Source: Lentilitoribacter sp. Alg239-R112
Lineage (GTDB): Bacteria > Pseudomonadota > Alphaproteobacteria > Rhizobiales > Rhizobiaceae
Reading direction: 5' to 3'
Length of the DNA stretch: 64,000 nt
Assembly: GCF_900537175.1 (NCBI RefSeq)
Contig: NZ_LS999833.1
Span: 2,294,001 to 2,358,000, forward strand
Numbering within the stretch: position 1 is the stretch's first letter; every line of letters begins with the position of its first letter. Position numbers and translations under genes: made by a program. The notes below the pieces were generated by a model, which was not told the origin of the DNA, made no database searches, and worked only from the letters and a program-made list of their open reading frames with translations. Below, piece after piece: positions 58,131 to 64,000 of the stretch.

Positions 58131-58718
58131 ATGTTGGATATAATTAGAAACCATCAGGAACGGGTTGCATTGCAACCTATAGATCACCACCACATTGAAG
58201 CGATGACATCGCATTTGGGAAGCGCTGAAGTTTTGGACCGTATGTTGTTCAAACCTCAACCCTTCTCCATTGGCGACGCACAAAGTTTTGTTCTTCGAGC
58301 AAAGACAGCCAACCCACTGGACATGCGTGTAAATGCTATCATCAACAAGGAAACGGATGAATTTCTTGGATTGATCAGCATATCAGTCAAAGATAATCAC
58401 ATCATCCCGTCCTTTGGATATTGGATTGGAGAGAAACATTGGAGCCAAGGTTTTGCCACCGAAGCTGTTGGTGTCTTGATCCGGGATATCTTGCCCGATT
58501 TTCGGTTTGCTATGTTGCGGGCTGGATGTGAGTTAGATAATATTGCATCCCAACGCGTACTTGAGAAAAACGGATTTCGGCCTCAGGAAACAGCTCCGTT
58601 ATCGTTCGATAATGGTCGTGAAACAATCGTGAGGTGGTACCAACTTAATCTGGAACCCTATCACGGCTTTGCCCCAATACACGAAAACCAATTAGAAACT
58701 GGGGCAATTTACGCCTAA
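58131..58718 (+). CDS. Second GNAT-family N-acetyltransferase
   Basis: A 195-residue acetyltransferase next to the first, with a strong AAAGGAGG (58117-58124) before the ATG at 58131. It shares layout and the acetyl-CoA block (FGYWIGEKHWSQGFATEAVGVLI near 103-125) and the ASQRVLEKNGF block near 148. The overall sequence is well diverged, so this is an old duplication. The upstream frame to 58098 would overlap the first gene and ignores the Shine-Dalgarno. The substrate is unknown. Confidence 0.9.
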   Translation: MLDIIRNHQERVALQPIDHHHIEAMTSHLGSAEVLDRMLFKPQPFSIGDAQSFVLRAKTANPLDMRVNAIINKETDEFLGLISISVKDNHIIPSFGYWIGEKHWSQGFATEAVGVLIRDILPDFRFAMLRAGCELDNIASQRVLEKNGFRPQETAPLSFDNGRETIVRWYQLNLEPYHGFAPIHENQLETGAIYA

Positions 58719-58814
58719 ATGTTTTGCCTTTTGATGCAAGCAATTGTATCGAAGGGCAATTGAAACCAAATTCGACAGCTAAGTTGTTGAAATAAGTAGA
58801 CGGACCTCAACATC

Positions 58815-59825
58815 ATGAAATTTCTCGATCAGGCGAAAGTCTATATTAAATCGGGTGCAGGTGGCGCAGGTTGCGTATCATTTCACCGCGAAAAATATGT
58901 CGAATTTGGTGGTCCAGACGGCGGAGATGGCGGCAATGGTGGCAGTGTACTTATTGAGGCCGTGAATGGCCTCAATACACTTATCGATTATCGATATCAA
59001 CAACATTACAAAGCAAAAACAGGCGTTCATGGCATGGGCAAAAACCGCACCGGCGCCCGTGGTGAAGATGTGGTACTTAAAGTTCCAGCTGGAACTCAAG
59101 TTTTTGAGGAAGATAACGAAACCCTTATTTGCGATCTCACAGAAGAAGGTCAACAATTTCGTCTGGCTAAAGGCGGCAATGGCGGCTTTGGCAATGCGCA
59201 TTTCAAATCTTCAACCAACCAAGCGCCACGCAATGCAAATCCTGGGCAACCCGCAGAGGAAAAAACAATTTGGCTACGTCTTAAACTGATCGCTGATTGC
59301 GGATTGGTTGGACTTCCCAATGCGGGCAAATCTACATTCTTATCTAGCGTCACGCGCGCACGTCCAAAAATTGCTGGGTATCCATTTACAACGCTCCACC
59401 CTAATTTGGGTGTTGCGACTTCTGATGGCTATGAATTTGTACTCGCTGATATTCCCGGCCTTATAGAAGGCGCCCATGAAGGTGCTGGTATCGGTGATCG
59501 CTTTTTGGGCCATGTCGAACGCACAGGTGTATTGTTGCATCTTGTTTCAGCCCAAGAAGAAGATGTTGCGGAAGCCTACAAAATTGTGCGCCACGAATTG
59601 GAAGCCTATGGCAAAGGCATCGTTGACAAGCTTGAAATTGTCGCACTGTCTCAAATTGATATTTTGGATGACGAAACCAAAGCTGACAAATTAGCAGCAC
59701 TTGCCGAAGCCTCCGGTAAAGAAGTGCGTGAAATATCAGCAATTGTTGGAACCGGCATGACCGATATTTTACGCGAGTTACGCAAAATTATTGATACCTC
59801 GATAGAGCCAGAGGACGCCGGTTAA
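58815..59825 (+). CDS. obgE: GTPase Obg (CgtA)
   Basis: A 336-residue Obg GTPase. The glycine-rich Obg fold (1-158, [33 protein letters not shown]) precedes the G domain with G1 GLPNAGKST near 166, G2 region [10 protein letters not shown]3 [14 protein letters not shown] and G4-like SQIDILDD near 276. It associates with the 50S subunit and links ribosome assembly to stress and cell cycle. Its TAA stop overlaps the ATG of proB by 1 nt (TAATG). Confidence 0.97.
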
Positions 59826-60970
59826 TGGCCACCTCCCGCAAAGAAATTGCAAAACACAAGCGCGTCGTGATTAAGATTGGGTCAGCGCTTTTGGTTGATC
59901 GCAAGGATGGATTAAAAGCTGAATGGCTAACATCCCTTTGTGAGGATATTGCAAGATTGCGGGAGCAAAATATCGACGTTCTAGTGGTATCATCCGGCGC
60001 GATAGCCATGGGTCGATCCGTACTATCTATTACGGAGAAACGCTTAAAACTTGAAGAAAGTCAGGCTTGTGCCGCTATTGGACAAATTGCACTTGCACGT
60101 GCATGGAGTGAAAAACTTTCAACGCATGACATCGTTGCCGGACAGCTACTGCTTACACTTTATGACACTGAAGAACGCCGCCGATACTTAAATGCCCGAG
60201 CAACAACCACTGAACTTTTGAACATGAATTGCGTACCAATTATCAACGAGAATGACACGGTTGCAACGTCAGAGATTCGTTACGGAGATAACGACCGATT
60301 GGCCGCGCGCGTTGCTACTATGATTGGCGCGGATTTACTTATTCTACTATCCGATGTTGATGGGCTTTACACAGCATCACCAAGTGAAGACAGGAACGCG
60401 GATTTTCTCGACACAATTGATGCGATTACACCGGAAATTGAAGCAATGGCTGGTGATACTGGATCTGAACTTTCGCGCGGGGGCATGCGCACAAAAATCG
60501 ATGCGGCAAAGATTGCGACCAATGCAGGTTGCGCTATGATCATCGCATCCGGACAAAGACAGAACCCAATTACGGCAATTGATAATGGTGCAAGATCAAG
60601 CTGGTTTTCACCGGCAGGAACACCTCGTGCAGCACGTGCGACATGGATTGCAGGGCAGCTTGAACCAGCAGGTGCAATTACCATTGATGATGGCGCGGTG
60701 GATGCGCTAAAAAGAGGCCGAAGTTTGCTGCCAGCTGGTATAAAGTCGGTTTCTGGCACTTTCGGTCGTGGTGACAATGTCTCCGTTATCGACATGAATG
60801 GAAATGAAATCGCGCGGGGTTTAGCAGCCTATGATGCTGTTGAGGCCAAAGAAATTGCGGGTTTCAAAACCACTCAAATTGAAGATAAATTGGGTTATTC
60901 AGGTCGAAGTGCGATGATCCACCGAGACGACCTCGTCATGATGCAAGCCAAAGAGAATAAAGCGGGTTAA
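59825..60970 (+). CDS. proB: Glutamate 5-kinase
   Basis: A 381-residue enzyme that phosphorylates glutamate in the first step of proline synthesis. The amino-acid kinase domain is 1-265 ([14 protein letters not shown] near 13, [14 protein letters not shown] near 55, [25 protein letters not shown] near 139). A C-terminal PUA domain (about 285-370) is present, as in most bacterial ProB. It has a 1-nt overlap with obgE and ends 1 nt before proA, so the three genes form one translationally coupled operon. Feedback inhibition by proline is a family property. Confidence 0.97.
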
Positions 60971-60971
60971 A

Positions 60972-62258
60972 ATGGCAGATAAACAAAATTCCTACACAAG
61001 CGTTGAACAAATCATGGCTCAGATTGGTGAGCAGGCAACCGCTTCAAAGGCTGCGCTTGCTATTGCATCTCCTGAACGTAAACATGCAGCATTAATAGGC
61101 ATGGCAGAAGATATTGAGCGGAACGTAAATGAGATTTTGGCGGCCAACGCAATTGACATGGAAAATGGCGAAAAGTCAGGTTTAAGCCCATCATTTCTTG
61201 ATCGCTTAAAACTTGACGATCAACGCATCCGCGCAATGGCAAATGGCATAAGAGCAATTGCGGAACTAAAAGACCCTATTGGCGATGTGATTGCAGCTTG
61301 GGATCGCCCTAATGGCCTTCAGATCGAGCGTGTTCGCACACCACTCGGAACCATTGGTGTCATATATGAAAGTCGTCCAAATGTAACAGCTGACGCTGGC
61401 GCATTATGCTTAAAAGCAGGTAATGCCGTTATCCTGCGCGGAGGTTCAGATTCATTTAATTCATCAAATGCAATTCATGCCTGCCTGGTTACTGGTTTAA
61501 ATGCTGCCAAACTGCCTGAACACGCCATTCAGATCGTACCAACGTCCGACAGAACAGCTGTTGGCGAGATGCTTAAAGGCTTGGATGGGGCAATTGATGT
61601 GATCGTTCCTCGCGGTGGCAAAGGGCTGGTAGGGCGCGTACAATCAGATGCACGTGTACCCGTATTTGCGCATCTTGAAGGCCTGTGCCACATCTATGTT
61701 GATAAATCTGCAGATGCAGACATGGCAAAAGATATCGTGGTAAATGCAAAAATGCGACGCACTGGTATTTGTGGGTCCGCAGAAACGCTACTCATCGATA
61801 AAAATGCTGATCAAAACATCGCCGCAAACCTTATCACCTCCTTGCAGCGCGCGGGATGTGAAGTAAGAGGTTCTGAAGACATTGCCAAAACATTTGCTAA
61901 TGTGATACTCGCCAAGGAGGATGACTGGTCAACAGAATATCTCGACGCAATTATCTCTGCCAAATTCGTTGATGGAATTACTGGTGCAATCGAACACATC
62001 CAGCACTATTCTTCTGGACATACTGAAGCAGTAATCTGTGAGGATACCTCTGTAACAGAGCGTTTTTTCAACGAAATTGATTCCGCTATTCTTTTGCACA
62101 ACGCATCGACACAATTTGCCGACGGTGGAGAATTTGGCATGGGTGCAGAGATTGGTATCGCCACCGGAAAAATGCATGCACGTGGACCCGTTGGAATTGA
62201 ACAATTAACATCTTTTAAATATCGCGTTCGCGGCAACGGTCAAACCAGACCAAACTAA
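60972..62258 (+). CDS. proA: Gamma-glutamyl phosphate reductase
   Basis: A 428-residue NADPH-dependent enzyme of the aldehyde-dehydrogenase superfamily that converts glutamyl-5-phosphate to glutamate semialdehyde. Blocks visible are [33 protein letters not shown] near 130-162, the catalytic cysteine in [14 protein letters not shown] near 262, and [21 protein letters not shown] near 387-408. The family length is about 420. It lies directly after proB. Confidence 0.97.
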
Positions 62259-62270
62259 TCAGGGAAGCGA

Positions 62271-62897
62271 TTGACCAAAAAAGCCAACAAGCAGGACTAT
62301 CTAAAAATGCCTTTTGTGACAAAAGGTATGCGCGTCGGTTTGTTTGGCGGTTCATTTAACCCACCTCATGACGGTCACGTACTTGTCGCCGAAATGGCAT
62401 TAAAGCGTCTGAAATTGGATCAAGTTTGGTGGATGGTAACGCCGGGCAACCCGCTCAAAAGTCACAAAGAACTTTTGCCACTTAACGAGCGCATCAAACA
62501 AAGCCGGGAAATTTGCAGAGATCCTAAAATTAAAGTCACGGGATTTGAAGCGACATACAAACTGTCCTACACAGCCGAAACACTTGACTTAATAGCTCGC
62601 AAAAATCGAGGTGTGAATTTCGTCTGGCTTATGGGTGCTGATAATTTAGCGAGTTTCCATACATGGCAAGACTGGCGCGGCATCGCAGAAACCTTCCCCA
62701 TTGCAGTCATTGATCGTCCAGGCTCAACCTTATCCTATCTATCATCCAAAATGGCAAAAACATACGCTCATGCAAGACTGGATGAAACTGATGCAAGCGC
62801 ATTGGCTAACCTCAAACCGCCCGCGTGGACATTCCTGCACGGGCCAAGGTCATCACTATCATCGACAGCCTTACGCAATGCATCCAAGACAACATGA
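62271..62897 (+). CDS. nadD: Nicotinate-nucleotide adenylyltransferase
   Basis: A 208-residue nucleotidyltransferase that makes deamido-NAD from NaMN and ATP. The GGSFNPPHDGH motif near 24-34 and the C-terminal SSLSSTALR (ISSTxIR-like) near 193-201 are the active-site signatures. WMVTPGNPLKSH near 58 binds the nicotinate mononucleotide. I use TTG 62271, preceded by AGGGAAG; an internal ATG at 62328 (MRVGLFGG) would be the minimal start. It is co-directional with proA (12-nt gap). Confidence 0.94.
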   Translation: MTKKANKQDYLKMPFVTKGMRVGLFGGSFNPPHDGHVLVAEMALKRLKLDQVWWMVTPGNPLKSHKELLPLNERIKQSREICRDPKIKVTGFEATYKLSYTAETLDLIARKNRGVNFVWLMGADNLASFHTWQDWRGIAETFPIAVIDRPGSTLSYLSSKMAKTYAHARLDETDASALANLKPPAWTFLHGPRSSLSSTALRNASKTT

Positions 62898-63030
62898 TGA
62901 CACTGTTCATACCCCCATGTAGAATTGACTTGCTTCATAAGTATCTTGCAGACTATTCTAGCACCATGATTGGTTCTTATCCCATCATAGGTATATATTT
63001 GAGCATGTTCCACAACGAAAGGAAATCAAG

Positions 63031-63444
63031 CTGAGAACAGCACACGAAAAGGGAGCAAAAGACGAAAAGCTCTCAAAAGGGAAGAAATCAGGCGATGATG
63101 CCGTGAAAGACGCCCTAAAAATCGCTTTAGAATGTCTTGAAGAGGCTAAAGCAGAAGATACAATTACAATTGATATCGGCGGGAAATCATCAATAGGCGA
63201 CTATATGATTGTTACGTCCGGACGCTCAAACAGACATGTTTCTGCAATTTGTGATCAACTTATCACTGATATGAAGAATGCTGGGCTCGGGAGTGCACGC
63301 ACCGAAGGCCTTTCAAAAGGTGACTGGGTACTGATCGATTTTGGCGACATTATCATCCACGTTTTCAGACCAGAAATTAGAGAGTTCTACAACATTGAAA
63401 AAATGTGGTTGGCTCCAGAAACTGACGAAAAAACAAAACACTGA
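63031..63444 (+). CDS. rsfS: Ribosome silencing factor RsfS
   Basis: The RsfS domain is clear: DALKIALECLEEAKAEDTITIDIGGKSS, GDYMIVTSGRSNRHVSAICDQL and SKGDWVLIDFGDIIIHVFRPEIREFYNIEKMW. RsfS binds L14 and blocks subunit joining on starvation. The minimal start is GTG 63103 (113 residues), but it has no well-placed Shine-Dalgarno. CTG 63031, 7 nt after AAAGGA (63018-63023), would add a 24-residue basic N-terminus like that of rhizobial homologues. I list this longer form, and the start is uncertain. Confidence 0.9.
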   Translation: MRTAHEKGAKDEKLSKGKKSGDDAVKDALKIALECLEEAKAEDTITIDIGGKSSIGDYMIVTSGRSNRHVSAICDQLITDMKNAGLGSARTEGLSKGDWVLIDFGDIIIHVFRPEIREFYNIEKMWLAPETDEKTKH

Positions 63445-63450
63445 TGAATT

Positions 63451-63474
63451 GGATTGCTTTTAAATGAGCAATCC
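63451..63474 (+). terminator. Possible terminator between rsfS and rlmH
   Basis: GGATTGCT (63451-63458) and AGCAATCC (63467-63474) are perfectly complementary with an 8-nt loop. The following sequence TTTGGTTTTC is T-rich but interrupted, so termination may be partial. Confidence 0.5.
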
Positions 63475-63577
63475 TTTGGTTTTCTAACCGGTGACAGACT
63501 ATAATTTCAACACAGCCAGCTAACATGATCGGTTGGGTCTATCACACATCCTCATCTTAATTTCAGCGGTCGTAACT

Positions 63578-64000
63578 ATGCGCATCTCACTCCACACAGT
63601 TGGTAAGCTAAAATCTGGCCCTGAAAGCGAACTAACGAAACGGTATTTGGATCGCTTCAAGAAATCTGGTGCAGGTATTGGACTTGAACTCGCGAAGGTC
63701 CTTGAGATTAGTGAAAGCCGTGCAGGGAACGCAAAAGAACGCAAAGCTGACGAAGCTGCGCAACTTGCAAAAGCCTTACCGAACAATTGCAAACTTATCT
63801 TACTCGACGAAGGTGGAGATAACATCACATCTGAGGCATTCTCCTCGATGCTAGCGAATTTACGCGATAATGGTGAGCGCGATGTTGTGTTTGCCATTGG
63901 AGGCGCGGATGGCCACGACTATACAAGCAAAGAAATGGCCTTTAGATCACTCTCTTTCGGCAAAATGACATGGCCACATCAAATGGCCAGATTTATGCTC
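63578..64000 (+). CDS. rlmH: 23S rRNA (pseudouridine1915-N3)-methyltransferase RlmH, 3' end outside window
   Basis: An open frame from ATG 63578 to the window edge (141 codons of about 160). It begins MRISLHTVGKLKSGPESELTKRY and contains LILLDEGGDNITSEAF near 67-82 and FAIGGADGHD near 106-115, the SAM-binding knot region of the SPOUT family. RlmH methylates pseudouridine 1915 in helix 69 of 23S rRNA. The missing C-terminus would hold the conserved basic block that completes the active site. It follows rsfS, as in most bacteria. Confidence 0.95.
   Translation, partial: MRISLHTVGKLKSGPESELTKRYLDRFKKSGAGIGLELAKVLEISESRAGNAKERKADEAAQLAKALPNNCKLILLDEGGDNITSEAFSSMLANLRDNGERDVVFAIGGADGHDYTSKEMAFRSLSFGKMTWPHQMARFML

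Noticed and set aside
62701..63034. Small frames in and after the 3' end of nadD
   Set aside because: They overlap nadD in another frame or lack a Shine-Dalgarno and family resemblance; the nadD-rsfS gap shows nothing else.

Overview
This window reads as a stretch of core chromosome from an alphaproteobacterium of the order Hyphomicrobiales (Rhizobiales), probably an AT-rich marine or free-living member rather than a classical soil rhizobium. The assignment rests on gene neighbourhoods that I know to be conserved in that order: carD-fdxA-S4 protein-helicase; tlpA/argH-lptM-lysA-TIGR02302-cpdR-hpt-ftsE-ftsX-ydcF; gpsA-tsaD/hemC-hemD-mitofilin-hemY; and rplU-rpmA-GNAT-obgE-proB-proA-nadD-rsfS-rlmH. 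The species cannot be named from the sequence alone. No insertion sequence, prophage, integrase, CRISPR array, rRNA or tRNA gene was recognised.

Layout. 1-5.1 kb: 3' end of an M48-type protease, carD, ferredoxin, and an S4 RNA-binding protein translationally coupled to a large Suv3-like helicase. 5.1-8.5 kb: a 609-bp AT-rich gap with an unexplained repeat structure, then the polyhydroxybutyrate genes phaB-phaA with divergent phaR. 8.5-12.6 kb: a small accessory block (DUF3179 protein, gamma-glutamyltransferase family protein, GlcG/HbpS-type protein, membrane protein of unknown function). 12.7-19.1 kb: rpmF, a glutathione transferase, mtgA, ispA, etfB-etfA, 3-hydroxybutyryl-CoA dehydrogenase and a TlpA-type thioredoxin. 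19.2-25.6 kb: argH, a tiny lptM-like lipoprotein gene, lysA, a CPBP membrane protease and a polyglutamine-rich TIGR02302 protein. 25.6-34.3 kb: cpdR, hpt, an unknown membrane protein, ftsE-ftsX, ydcF, ftsK, lolA and xth. 34.3-38.6 kb: a cyclic-nucleotide-binding protein, an OmpR-type regulator, an L,D-transpeptidase, DUF1761, EVE and YciI proteins, and gpsA. 38.5-45.7 kb: tsaD, hemC, hemD, mitofilin-like protein, hemY, a TerB-like protein and a glutamine amidotransferase. 45.7-55.8 kb: ispG, an MFS transporter, a hybrid histidine kinase, pyruvate carboxylase and a DEAD-box helicase. 56-64 kb: rplU (with a C-terminal HhH extension), rpmA, two GNAT acetyltransferases, obgE, proB, proA, nadD, rsfS and the 5' part of rlmH.

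The genes are mostly housekeeping: central carbon and redox metabolism (ETF, Pyc, PHB cycle, Hbd), amino acids (Arg, Lys, Pro), isoprenoids (IspG, IspA), heme (HemC/D/Y), cell division and envelope (FtsE/X/K, MtgA, LolA, LptM), and ribosome or RNA function. Several genes appear to use TTG or GTG starts.

I found no convincing new multi-gene system. The best leads are non-coding: a pair of 64-bp direct repeats with a nested inverted repeat at 5234-5589, a perfect 11-bp hairpin covering the start codon of the DUF3179 gene, and a terminator-like structure in front of the DEAD-box helicase gene. Protein-level oddities are the L21-HhH fusion, the 25-residue polyglutamine tract, and the unknown proteins at 12189 and 26695.
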